NCBI GenBank assembly: GCA_964599655.1
Contig: CAZRGV010000142.1
Coordinates: 1-14,744 of the forward strand
DNA from: CAZRGV01 sp964599655
GTDB lineage: Bacteria; Planctomycetota; Planctomycetia; Isosphaerales; Isosphaeraceae
Direction: 5' to 3'
DNA length: 14,744 nt
Below, in pieces: positions 7,305-14,569 of the stretch. Made by a program: the position numbers and the translations under genes. Within the stretch, counting starts at the first letter, position 1; each line of letters begins with the position of its first letter. The notes under the pieces were generated by a model that was not told the origin of the DNA, searched no databases, and worked only from the letters and a program-made list of their open reading frames with translations.

Positions 7305-8528
7305 TCAATGGGGCGGTTCGGGGTGCGTCGGGACGGTCATGTAGATCGGCACGACTTCGGGAGCGCGACTCGGGAGGTTTCGGGGCCGTTCGTTTCGCGC
7401 CGCGGGTTTTCCAGGCGAGGGAGCGGGAGCCGGCCGGTCGTTCCTCGACGACGGAGCGAGGGTTGGCGAGGGAGCGGGAGCCGTCGCGTCGGGCGTCGTG
7501 GGCGTGGGCGTGGGCGTCGGTTCCGGGCTTGGTGGGGGCTCGGGAGGTGGCGCCTGGACCGATTCCGTTGGCGTTGAGCGGACCGGGTTGAGAGGCATTC
7601 CCGATTGCGCCCGCGCGTTGCGATTCTTTTCGAGCCGGTCGAGGCTTCGGCGGAGAACCCGCTCGGCTTCGTTGAGGTAGCGGTGCAGGCGGGCCCCTTC
7701 GGGACTGGGGTCAAACAGGGCGCGGGTCGGCGCTCCGTCCCGATCGGGTCGGTCGTAGTGTTCCCAGAGGAAATCGCCCCGCTCGGCGAGCTCGGCCTGC
7801 TGCCGGGCGACGAATTCGTGGAGGATGGTTCGGGCGCGCTCGAGGGTGGGGAGGTCCCGTCGCAGGGCGTCGAACCGGGAGGGTTCCCGGCCGTCGAAGC
7901 GTTCGGGTTGGGAGTGGAACTGAAGTGCCAGGATGGCCTTCCAGAACATCCCGACGCTGGAATCGTCGGCGTCGGGCTGGCACTCCGGAGGGCTCGCGAG
8001 TCCGAGCAAGTGCAAGGCGCGGGTGGCCTGGGAGTCATTCCAGAAGCCGTGTTGTTCGAGCCGCAGGAGCAGCTCGTCCCAGGCGTCCAGCAGGGCGTCG
8101 TGTCCCTCGGAGGTTCGACGGAGTTGTCGGACCGCCTCGGCCGGTTCGTCGTCGAGGCGCTGATACCAGGCGTCGACGCCGCCCAGACGCTGCTCGTCCC
8201 AGGCGTCGGTCGCGCCGAGGACGCGAATCGCGGTCCGGGCGACCTCGGCTTCGGCGAGCCGCCGCATCCGCACGGACGCCAGGGCCGCCTGATCGACCAG
8301 GTCGGTCTCGTAGTCGTCGCGCGGTTGAAACTGATTGTGGAAGATCTCCCGTTCCTTGAGAACCTCGAGCTGAAGGTCGGGCGGGAGGACGCGGCCCTTG
8401 CCGGTCATGCCGTGTTTGAGGGCGTTGCGGCGGCTCCGGTGCTTACCGGCCGTTGTTGAGGGACCGCCGCTCTTGGGCCGGCCGACACCGGAAACCGTCG
8501 TCGTTGTCGTCGCTTGCGTGACCGTCAT
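7305..8528 (-). CDS. Uncharacterised NALKHGM-motif protein with Pro-rich C-tail
   Basis: The product is 407 aa. A Thr/Ser/Gly-rich start leads into HRSRRNALKHGMTGKG (residues 30-45), a basic motif I associate with uncharacterised planctomycete proteins. Residues about 50-310 are helical, rich in Arg, Glu and Leu, with Trp-containing segments and no catalytic signature I can name. The last about 90 residues are low complexity, with a Pro-Glu-Thr run (PEPTPTPTPTTP) and repeated APAPSP units. It has no signal peptide or membrane segment. The ATG at 8528 is chosen because GAGGTG lies 5 nt upstream; an in-frame ATG at 8558 would place that site inside the coding region. The NALKHG segment could be a DNA- or RNA-binding element, given its basic charge, but this is speculation. 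It is divergent from the SDR gene. It is a real gene by codon use; its function is unknown. Confidence 0.75.
   Translation of the reverse strand: MTVTQATTTTTVSGVGRPKSGGPSTTAGKHRSRRNALKHGMTGKGRVLPPDLQLEVLKEREIFHNQFQPRDDYETDLVDQAALASVRMRRLAEAEVARTAIRVLGATDAWDEQRLGGVDAWYQRLDDEPAEAVRQLRRTSEGHDALLDAWDELLLRLEQHGFWNDSQATRALHLLGLASPPECQPDADDSSVGMFWKAILALQFHSQPERFDGREPSRFDALRRDLPTLERARTILHEFVARQQAELAERGDFLWEHYDRPDRDGAPTRALFDPSPEGARLHRYLNEAERVLRRSLDRLEKNRNARAQSGMPLNPVRSTPTESVQAPPPEPPPSPEPTPTPTPTTPDATAPAPSPTLAPSSRNDRPAPAPSPGKPAARNERPRNLPSRAPEVVPIYMTVPTHPEPPH
7414..7515. repeat. Short direct repeats encoding the Pro-rich tail
   Basis: GGCGAGGGAGCGGGAGCC occurs twice, at 7414-7431 and 7465-7482, exactly 51 bp (17 codons) apart. 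The hexamer GTGGGC is repeated three times in tandem at 7498-7515. Both sets lie in the tail of the NALKHGM protein and encode the APSP and TP units. In-frame repeats like these can change copy number and so vary tail length. Confidence 0.75.
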
Positions 8529-8766
8529 GGGAACACCTCGCTGTGGAGGACTCGACATCGAGTCGGCAACCCACCCTGAAGGGGCGGATCGGATCGCGGC
8601 CGTCCTGGGGACGTTGAGGACGCGCTCACAAGATCATGCGCGAAAAAACGGCGCGAGGCGGGACAAAATGCGTCGGGATTCCGTATTTTTCTCCGAGCGT
8701 GGGTCGGGAAAGCCCAGTTCCTGGGTCCGGTTCTGGCGGTGGATCGGATCGTGAGATTTTTTCGGT

Positions 8767-8772
8767 TAGAAT
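8767..8772 (+). promoter_or_regulatory. Candidate -10 box TAGAAT for the SDR gene
   Basis: TAGAAT lies 48 nt before the ATG at 8821, right after a T-rich stretch (8756-8762). It matches the box before the FkbM gene. No clear -35 is seen. A small hairpin, CCCAG-TTC-CTGGG (8713-8725), lies upstream in the 292-bp divergent spacer. Confidence 0.35.
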
Positions 8773-8820
8773 GTCGTGCGGATTCCCTCGTGTCGACGTG
8801 GTCACGGAGTCATCGATGAG

Positions 8821-9840
8821 ATGAAGCGCACGGCGTTCATGGCGGGCGGGACGGGCGCGCTGGGCCTGAACCTGGTCGAGCGGCTGATCGACGCGGGATG
8901 GGACGTGACCGCGATGCACCGGCCCGGGTCGAATTTGTTGTACCTGTCGCGGTTTCCGGTCCGGCGGGTGGTGGGCCACCTGGAAGACGCGGAGTCGCTT
9001 TCGCGCGCGATGCCCGAGGGCGTGGATGCCGTGTTTCATGTCGCGGCCGACGTCAGCTTCTGGGCGGGTCACAAGGCAAGGCAGCGCCGGACCAACGTGG
9101 ACGGGACGCGGAACGTGGTCGAGGCGGCCCTGTCGCGCGGGGCGGGGCGGTTCGTGCATACATCGACGATGGGGGTTTTCGGCGTGCGGGACGACCCGTT
9201 CGACGAGGCGTCGGAGAAGCGGGGACGAACCTCCTGGATCTCGTACTTCCGCACCAAGGCGGAGGCCGAGGAGATCGTGCTGGAGGCCGTGGGGCGAGGG
9301 CTCGACGCCGTGCTCTTGAATCCGTCGAACATCGTCGGGCCGTACGACACGAACAACTGGGGCCGGATGTTCCGGATGTCGGCCCAGGGCCGGTTGCCCG
9401 GCATGCCCAAAGGCCGTGCCTCGTTCTGCTCGGCGACCGAAGTGGCCCGGGCGCACCTGGCCGCGTTCGAGCGGGGCCGGACGGGAGAAAACTACCTGCT
9501 GGGTGGGGCCGAAGCGTCGTATCTGGACGCGGCGCGGCTGGTGGCCGAGTTACTGGGGCGTCCACGACGGCCGGTGGCCTTGCCGGGAGCGGTGATTCAA
9601 CTGGTCGGGCGGGTGTCATCGGGAGTGGCTCGGTTGACCGGACGGCCACCCGACATCACGCCCGAAATCGCCGAGATGATCTGCGGTCATCAAATCATCC
9701 GGAGTGACAAGGCCGTCAAGGAACTGGGTTACCGGACGGTCGGGCTGCGAACGATGTTCGAGGATTGCCATCGCTGGCTGCGGACGGAAGGGTTGATCCC
9801 GCCCGCGTCGAGCCCCACGAGCCCGGTCGGCGTGGATTGA
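8821..9840 (+). CDS. Extended SDR, NAD(P)-dependent epimerase/dihydroflavonol-4-reductase-like
   Basis: The product is 339 aa, a usual length for extended short-chain dehydrogenases. AGGTGALG (8-15) is the TGxxGxxG nucleotide-binding loop; FHVAADVSFW matches the strand-4 HxAA motif. The catalytic Tyr-x3-Lys is Y142-FRT-K146, with the catalytic Ser/Thr in the preceding HTSTMGVFG, then LNPSNIVGP, the usual post-catalytic PxxxxGP-type loop. The C-terminal part gives a substrate-binding lobe typical of dihydroflavonol-4-reductase or 3-beta-hydroxysteroid dehydrogenase relatives, including sugar epimerases of lipid and hopanoid pathways. It is cytosolic. The substrate is unknown; nucleotide sugar or lipid-linked ketone are both possible. 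The ATG at 8821 is chosen over the in-frame one at 8776 because the Rossmann strand begins at once and GGAG (8806-8809) lies 11 nt upstream. Confidence 0.85.
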   Translation: MKRTAFMAGGTGALGLNLVERLIDAGWDVTAMHRPGSNLLYLSRFPVRRVVGHLEDAESLSRAMPEGVDAVFHVAADVSFWAGHKARQRRTNVDGTRNVVEAALSRGAGRFVHTSTMGVFGVRDDPFDEASEKRGRTSWISYFRTKAEAEEIVLEAVGRGLDAVLLNPSNIVGPYDTNNWGRMFRMSAQGRLPGMPKGRASFCSATEVARAHLAAFERGRTGENYLLGGAEASYLDAARLVAELLGRPRRPVALPGAVIQLVGRVSSGVARLTGRPPDITPEIAEMICGHQIIRSDKAVKELGYRTVGLRTMFEDCHRWLRTEGLIPPASSPTSPVGVD

Positions 9841-9844
9841 GCAA

Positions 9845-9866
9845 GAATCGTAAAGATTTACGAATC
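9845..9866. promoter_or_regulatory. Operator-like 22-bp inverted repeat
   Basis: GAATCGTAAA (9845-9854) and TTTACGAATC (9857-9866) form arms around the 2-bp centre GA; nine of ten positions pair, with one A/A mismatch. It begins 4 nt after the SDR stop codon and lies 185 bp before the glycosyltransferase ATG. No T-run follows, so it is unlikely to be an intrinsic terminator. The AT-rich, two-fold symmetric form resembles a dimeric repressor site. Confidence 0.5.
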
Positions 9867-10051
9867 TCAATCCTGCGTAACCCTCCCTCGTATTGTCTGC
9901 TCGCACAAGACGACTTCGCTTCGAAGTGCGGAATGCACGTCGGGGAAGGCGGTGTCGAAGGAATGTCCTATGCTTCCGTTGGGTGTCACCTTGCGCGGAG
10001 GGTGGACCGGGTCCACGAGCCGCGATTTCGCTGGTCGGGGGATTCCGGGGG

Positions 10052-11659
10052 ATGGCGAGCCTATCGTTCTCGAATGTCAAGCGCGGATCAGGTTGGATCG
10101 AAGGGTGGAGTCCGTCAACGAGTGCGTGGCTGCTGGCGGGAATCGGCGGGCTTTACGTCGTGCTGGCCTGCCTGTCCGCAGCGTCGAGGCCGCTCTGGTA
10201 TGACGAGCTCCTGACCGACTCGATCGCGCGGCAGACGAGCTTCTCGTCGTTCTGGGCGGCGATGGAGAACGGGCCCGACCTGAACCCGCCGCTGTATCAC
10301 CTGGCGGCTCGAGGATGCCGGACGCTCCTCGGCGATGGGCCGTTGCCGTTGCGGCTGCCGGCGATGGTTGGATACGGCGTCATGGTGTTCTGTCTTTATG
10401 CGATTGTCTCGCGACGGTTCGGGTCGGTCTACGGCTGGATCGCCTTGCTCGTGCCGTTCGCGACGGGGGCCTTTCACTACGCCTACGAGGCCAGGCCCTA
10501 TGGCCTGATGCTGGGCTTCTGTGCCCTGTCGGTGCTGTGCTGGCAAGAGCTGGGCACGAGTTCCCCTTGGCGGATACCGGTGGCCTGGGGGCTGGTGATC
10601 GCGATCGCGGGAGGGATTTCGAGCCATTATTACGCCGTGCTGGTGCTGTTGCCGTTGGGTTTGGGGGAAGTCGCGAGGAGTCTGAAGCGGGGGCGGATCG
10701 ATCCGATGGTCTGGGCGGCGATGGGGTTTGGACTGCTGCCTCTGGCGGCCTTCCGGCCCTTGTTGGCGCATGCCGCCTCGACGATCGCCGACTTTCCGGC
10801 ACGGCCGCGATGGGAGCAGGTTCCTCGCTTTTATCGGGATCTGCTCGGCGGTGAGATTCCGTCGCTGGTCGTTTTTCTCGTGCTGATCGCGCTTCTGCCC
10901 GCGGCTAGGGGGTCTCGGACGGATTCCGAGTTGGAGGAGACCGAGGCGGATCGAGCGTCGAGCTGGCGCGACGGGATTCCCTCGCCCGATCTGGTCGTGA
11001 TGGCGGGTCTGGTGGCGATTCCGGTGTTCGCGATGCTGCTGGCGATGCTGTTGACCGGGGCGTTTTTTGATCGTTACGCGTTACCGGCGTTGATCGGAAT
11101 CGCGTGGCTGGGCGCGCTGGTGGCGCGTCGGCTGTCGGGTGGACGGGACGCGTTGGCGGCGGTGCTGGCGATGGCGCTGTTCGCCTCGTTCTGCCAGCGG
11201 GAGTCGGGTCAGGTGATGGCGTCGAAGGCGTACGCGGCCGGACAGGCGGATCTGCTTCGCAGGCTCGACCGCGAGGCGACGAATCTCGACCTGCAAGTCG
11301 TCGTGGCCGATCCGCTGCTTTACCTGCAACTGTCGCACGAGGCGCCCCGTTCGCTCTCCAAAAAGATGGTTCATATTCCCACGGAACGAGAAGACGGACC
11401 GGAACGAACGGCGAGCCGGCAACTGCGGTGCCTGTCCTGGTGGCGTTACGTGCGGCTGGCGCAATACGGCCCATTTCTCGACGAGCATGCGTCGTTTCTG
11501 GTGTATGGGCGGGTCGAGGACGGGCTGTTGGCCGAGTTGCTGGACGATTCGGACCGGGTGGAGGTTCGGCTTCTCGAGCCCGACCTGTTCCTGGTCCGGC
11601 GCACGGATCGACCGATCGGCCCTCGCGCGATCGCCGATGCGAGGACCGGCGATCGTTGA
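10052..11659 (+). CDS. GT39-like (PMT/ArnT-type) integral membrane glycosyltransferase
   Basis: The product is 535 aa with about ten hydrophobic segments (roughly 27-44, 101-120, 127-145, 150-165, 177-205, 219-236, 270-284, 313-337, 343-358 and 367-381). LWYDEL (48-53) in the first extracytoplasmic loop carries the conserved acidic pair D51-E52 of the GT39/GT83-type GT-C fold. DLNPPLYH (76-83), YEARPYG (145-151) and FFDRYALPALIG (338-349) are further conserved segments of this superfamily. The last about 150 residues form a soluble domain. Known relatives move a sugar from a polyprenyl-phosphate donor to lipid A, protein or other acceptors at the outer face of the inner membrane; donor and acceptor are unknown here. 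The frame is open back to 9893, but those codons look non-coding; the ATG at 10052 starts 26 residues before the first helix, with only a weak G-rich site upstream. It ends 12 bp from the convergent NTase-HD gene. Confidence 0.85.
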   Translation: MASLSFSNVKRGSGWIEGWSPSTSAWLLAGIGGLYVVLACLSAASRPLWYDELLTDSIARQTSFSSFWAAMENGPDLNPPLYHLAARGCRTLLGDGPLPLRLPAMVGYGVMVFCLYAIVSRRFGSVYGWIALLVPFATGAFHYAYEARPYGLMLGFCALSVLCWQELGTSSPWRIPVAWGLVIAIAGGISSHYYAVLVLLPLGLGEVARSLKRGRIDPMVWAAMGFGLLPLAAFRPLLAHAASTIADFPARPRWEQVPRFYRDLLGGEIPSLVVFLVLIALLPAARGSRTDSELEETEADRASSWRDGIPSPDLVVMAGLVAIPVFAMLLAMLLTGAFFDRYALPALIGIAWLGALVARRLSGGRDALAAVLAMALFASFCQRESGQVMASKAYAAGQADLLRRLDREATNLDLQVVVADPLLYLQLSHEAPRSLSKKMVHIPTEREDGPERTASRQLRCLSWWRYVRLAQYGPFLDEHASFLVYGRVEDGLLAELLDDSDRVEVRLLEPDLFLVRRTDRPIGPRAIADARTGDR

Positions 11660-11671
11660 GGGCGGTTGCGG

Positions 11672-12808
11672 CTAGGACGGGTTGCCTTCGAACTCGGGTC
11701 CAGTTTCGTGCTCGGTTTCGAGGTCCCGGATGTAGTCGAGGGCTTCGGAGAGCTCGCAGACAACGGCCCCGGGGACACGACCGCGGTTGTCCAGGTCGCG
11801 AAGGAGCATGAGGTCGTCGAACTCCTCGTGCTGCTGGAGGCGGGCGCGAGCGCGGGCGCCGAGGGTGCCGTCGCGATAAGCCTGGGCATCCATGTGGTGC
11901 TCGATGAGCCAGGCGGTCCGGTCGGTGATGGCCCCTTCGAGGGCCTGAAGGGCCGCAACGACGTGGTCGGAGGGGTCGATCGCCTTGCCGACGTCGTGCA
12001 GGAGGGCGGCCAGGAGGAACTCCTCGTCGAACGGACGGGCCTCGCGGGCGAGCTCGAAGACCTGGAGGCTATGGTAGAGGGCGTCCCCTTCGGGATGGTG
12101 CCGACGGCCTTGCTTCACGCCTTCGAGCGGCTGGAGCAGCATCCGGTAGAGCTCGAAGCGGTCGATGTGGTCTTCCAGGCTCTCGACGGCCTCGTCCGGG
12201 TCGAATTCGGGATTCTCGGCGCGGAGGAGGTCTTCGAGCTCCCGGATCGAGAGCCGCTCGATCGCCTTGCCGGTGATCGAGCTTTTGAACACATAATGGA
12301 CCTTGTCCTCGGGGTAGAGGGTCAGCTCGTAGTTGAAGCGGTCAAAGACGTGAATATGAGTAAAGACCCGTTCCTCGCCGTGCTTGATGATTCGCTTGTG
12401 CTCGACCTCGTACTCCAGACCGAGCTCGTCGAGGGTGTCGGTGACGAGGGCGAGGCTGTCGGAGAAGAGGTGGATGTCGATGTCGGACCCTTTGCGGACG
12501 TGTCCGGTGCAGACGCTGCCGATGAGGCGGGGGCGGAACCGGGCGAGGCGTCGCATGAGGCGGAGGGCCTCGACGCGCATGTCCTGGAGCTTTTCCAGGC
12601 GTTTTGATCCTTCGTGCATCCGGGCCATGGCCTGGATCTGATCGCGGATTTCGCGGTTCGAGGGGAGGTCGGACGGGCGGTAGCGGTACTCCACGCCGAG
12701 CTGGCGCGCGGCCTTGCGCTTGGCGGTGAAATACTCGGTCTCGGTGCGCTGATACATCATCTGGGCGGCGAGAAAGGCGATTTGCCGCCGGAGACGTTCA
12801 TCGGGCAT
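11672..12808 (-). CDS. Nucleotidyltransferase-HD phosphohydrolase fusion
   Basis: The product is 378 aa. Residues 1-93 are a basic helical region with no recognised domain. Residues about 94-175 form a pol-beta-type nucleotidyltransferase: G97-S98, then S108-D109-I-D111 with the usual spacing, and a likely third carboxylate E161 in FNYELTLYP. Residues about 236-345 form an HD domain: H246 (YHSLQV), H271-D272 in LLHDVGK, H282, H304/H305 and D338 or D340 (LRDLDN). Families with this order include GlnD and CCA-adding enzymes. It lacks the ACT domains of GlnD, and its GSxxxGxxxxGSDID loop differs from the GGxVRD of CCA enzymes. It would transfer a nucleotide and hydrolyse a phosphoester or nucleotide adduct in the cytosol, but the target is unknown. 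Codon use fits the neighbours. The ATG at 12808 has no Shine-Dalgarno. It is monocistronic and divergent from the oxidoreductase gene. Confidence 0.85.
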   Translation of the reverse strand: MPDERLRRQIAFLAAQMMYQRTETEYFTAKRKAARQLGVEYRYRPSDLPSNREIRDQIQAMARMHEGSKRLEKLQDMRVEALRLMRRLARFRPRLIGSVCTGHVRKGSDIDIHLFSDSLALVTDTLDELGLEYEVEHKRIIKHGEERVFTHIHVFDRFNYELTLYPEDKVHYVFKSSITGKAIERLSIRELEDLLRAENPEFDPDEAVESLEDHIDRFELYRMLLQPLEGVKQGRRHHPEGDALYHSLQVFELAREARPFDEEFLLAALLHDVGKAIDPSDHVVAALQALEGAITDRTAWLIEHHMDAQAYRDGTLGARARARLQQHEEFDDLMLLRDLDNRGRVPGAVVCELSEALDYIRDLETEHETGPEFEGNPS

Positions 12809-12910
12809 GAAACGAGGTGCGCCGATTTGTGGATGCCCATCGATGCGGCGCGGGGCAAGGATCGCGCGGTGAGGTCCACGCGGGTTTGATCGTGGAAGAC
12901 GTGCCGCGCG

Positions 12911-12939
12911 TTGTGGAGAGAAGTCTCCCCTGGTACTTT
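12911..12939 (+). promoter_or_regulatory. Weak promoter-like pair before the Gfo/Idh/MocA gene
   Basis: TTGTGG (12911-12916) and TACTTT (12934-12939) are separated by 17 nt. Each matches only three sigma-70 consensus positions. A small hairpin, GGAGA-GAAG-TCTCC (12915-12928), overlaps the spacer. It would leave a leader of about 150 nt before the ATG at 13094. Confidence 0.2.
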
Positions 12940-12951
12940 AGGCGTCGAGCC

Positions 12952-12967
12952 GCCTTGAGGTCAAGGC
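12952..12967. promoter_or_regulatory. Operator-like 16-bp perfect inverted repeat
   Basis: GCCTTGA (12952-12958) and TCAAGGC (12961-12967) are exact reverse complements around GG. It lies in the 285-bp spacer between the divergent NTase-HD and Gfo/Idh/MocA genes, 13 nt past the weak -10-like box, where a repressor could affect either gene. The rest of the spacer shows nothing recognisable. Confidence 0.45.
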
Positions 12968-13093
12968 AAAGGGCATCGAACCGCGAGTCGTGGGACAGCC
13001 GGAGCGCCTCGCAACCTGGCCCGCGAACTCGACACCGAGGCGAGCGACGGCCTGCTCCAGCCGTCTCGCCCTGCGAAAGAACGGTGGATCGCC

Positions 13094-14356
13094 ATGTACC
13101 GGCCAACACGTCGAACGTTCCTGGGGACGATGGGGGCGATGGCCGCCGCGAGTCAAGTTGCGCCCGCGGCATCGGCCAATGAGCGGGTGCGGATCGCGGT
13201 CATCGGCGTCCGGGGCCGGGGCACCGACCTGGCACGGGGTTTTGCCAAGGCAAAGAATGCGGAGGTGGTCGCGGTCTGCGACATCGACCCATCGGTGTTC
13301 GCCAAGCCGGTCAAGGCGGTGGAGTCGATCACGGGCAAGGCCCCCCGGACCGAGGCCGATTTCCGACGCCTGCTCGACGACAAGGACATCGACGCGGTGG
13401 CGATCGCCACGCCCGACCACTGGCACGCCTTGCTCTGCGTGTTCGGCTGCCAGGCGGGCAAGGATGTTTATGTCGAGAAGCCCGCCAGCCACAACATCGT
13501 CGAAGGTCGGCGGATGGTCGAGGCGGCCCGAAAGTACAAGCGGGTCGTTCAGCTCGGCACGCAGCGTCGCAGCGCGCGTTACGTCAAGGACGCGGTGTCG
13601 CACGTGAAGTCGGGGGCGATCGGCAAGGTTGGGCTTTCTCGAGCCTGGATCCACCAGCAGCGCCAGCCGATCGGGCATGGTCAACCGGGTCAGGTTCCCG
13701 AAGGGGTCGATTACGCCATGTGGCAAGGCCCCGCGCCCGACCGGCCGTTCTATCCCAACCGGTTCCATTACAACTGGCACTGGTTCTGGAACTGGGGCAC
13801 CGGCGAGCTGGGCAACAACGGCGTGCACGGCGTCGACGTGGCGCGCTGGGGCCTGGGGGTCGATTCGCCGATCCGGGTGACCTCGGGCGGCGGCAAGTAC
13901 GTCTTCGACGACGATCAGGAAGTGCCCGACACGCAGATTGTAACCTGGGAGTTCCCCGAGAGCGCGATCGTCTGGGAGCACCGGATGTGGTCGACGCACG
14001 GGCTGGAAGGCTCGGGATTCGGCATCGCGTTCTATGGCGACAAGGGGACGGTGATCATCGACGGCAAGGGCTGGCACGTCGAGGACGGCGAGAAGGCCGG
14101 CGGCCCGGCGACCGATTCGCAAGGGGAGCACATCGACAACTTCCTCGACTGCGTGCGGACCCGCAACGCCCCGAACGCCGAGATCGAGATTGGCCACTTC
14201 ACCACACGGCTTTGCCACCTCGGGAACATCGCGCACCGGGTCGGCAAGAAGCTGACGTTCGACGGCCAGACCGAAACGTTCCCTGGCGAGCCCGAGGCGA
14301 ACAAGCTCCTGTCTCGAGAGTACAGCAGCCGGTTCGAGATGCCATCGCAGGTCTGA
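13094..14356 (+). CDS. Tat-exported Gfo/Idh/MocA family oxidoreductase
   Basis: The product is 420 aa. The N-terminus TRRTFLGTMGAM (5-16) is a twin-arginine signal, with an Ala-rich cleavage region near residue 28. The NAD(P)-binding Rossmann fold follows: VIGVRGRG (36-43), CDID at 62-65, ATPDHWHA (105-112) and the catalytic-site E128-K129-P130. The C-terminal sheet domain includes GELGNNGVHGVDVARW, giving H245 and D248 at the usual active-site positions. Relatives oxidise or rearrange sugars and cyclitols, or hydrolyse glycosides by an NAD-dependent route (GH109 type). A tightly bound cofactor would be needed outside the cytoplasm, as in glucose-fructose oxidoreductase. The ATG is preceded only by a weak GGTGGA. 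The following 213-bp spacer to the next such gene contains a 6-bp stem GTCAGA/TCTGAC (14433-14467) and CTCCTC/GAGGAG (14516-14533) but no clear terminator. Confidence 0.9.
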   Translation: MYRPTRRTFLGTMGAMAAASQVAPAASANERVRIAVIGVRGRGTDLARGFAKAKNAEVVAVCDIDPSVFAKPVKAVESITGKAPRTEADFRRLLDDKDIDAVAIATPDHWHALLCVFGCQAGKDVYVEKPASHNIVEGRRMVEAARKYKRVVQLGTQRRSARYVKDAVSHVKSGAIGKVGLSRAWIHQQRQPIGHGQPGQVPEGVDYAMWQGPAPDRPFYPNRFHYNWHWFWNWGTGELGNNGVHGVDVARWGLGVDSPIRVTSGGGKYVFDDDQEVPDTQIVTWEFPESAIVWEHRMWSTHGLEGSGFGIAFYGDKGTVIIDGKGWHVEDGEKAGGPATDSQGEHIDNFLDCVRTRNAPNAEIEIGHFTTRLCHLGNIAHRVGKKLTFDGQTETFPGEPEANKLLSREYSSRFEMPSQV

Positions 14357-14569
14357 TCGCGCCGGTTTCGCGGATCGCGATGGGAGGAATGTGTGGATTC
14401 TATGGCCTAGGTGGATCGCGCAAGATCATTGAGTCAGAAACAACGTTTTCCGCGTGATCCGTCTGACGCGAAGGCGATTGATTTTTCGAAGAATGGTTTA
14501 GTCGAGGGCGCGTGGCTCCTCCCTTGCGAGGAGTCTCGCACCCGAGGCGACTTCCGAGGATGTGCCACG

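Noticed and set aside
7605..8459. 284-codon plus-strand frame opposite the NALKHGM gene
   Set aside because: It has a low-complexity Gly/Val/Glu composition and no ribosome-binding site, while the minus frame has a good one and a conserved-looking motif. The choice is less certain than for the others.
9893..10051. 53-residue extension of the GT39 protein
   Set aside because: It is Arg/Cys-rich without membrane character, and the N-terminal helix and acidic motif are complete from 10052.
11666..12607. 313-codon plus-strand frame opposite the NTase-HD gene
   Set aside because: It is Glu/Val/Leu-rich with no motif, and the minus frame carries complete NTase and HD signatures.
12938..14236. 432-codon minus-strand frame opposite the Gfo/Idh/MocA gene
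   Set aside because: The plus frame has an unmistakable Tat signal and catalytic motifs; the minus frame is a shadow.
14433..14467. GTCAGA/TCTGAC stem as a terminator for the first Gfo/Idh/MocA gene
   Set aside because: The stem has only 6 bp around a 23-nt loop and no adjacent T-run; a TGATTTTT at 14479 is too far away.
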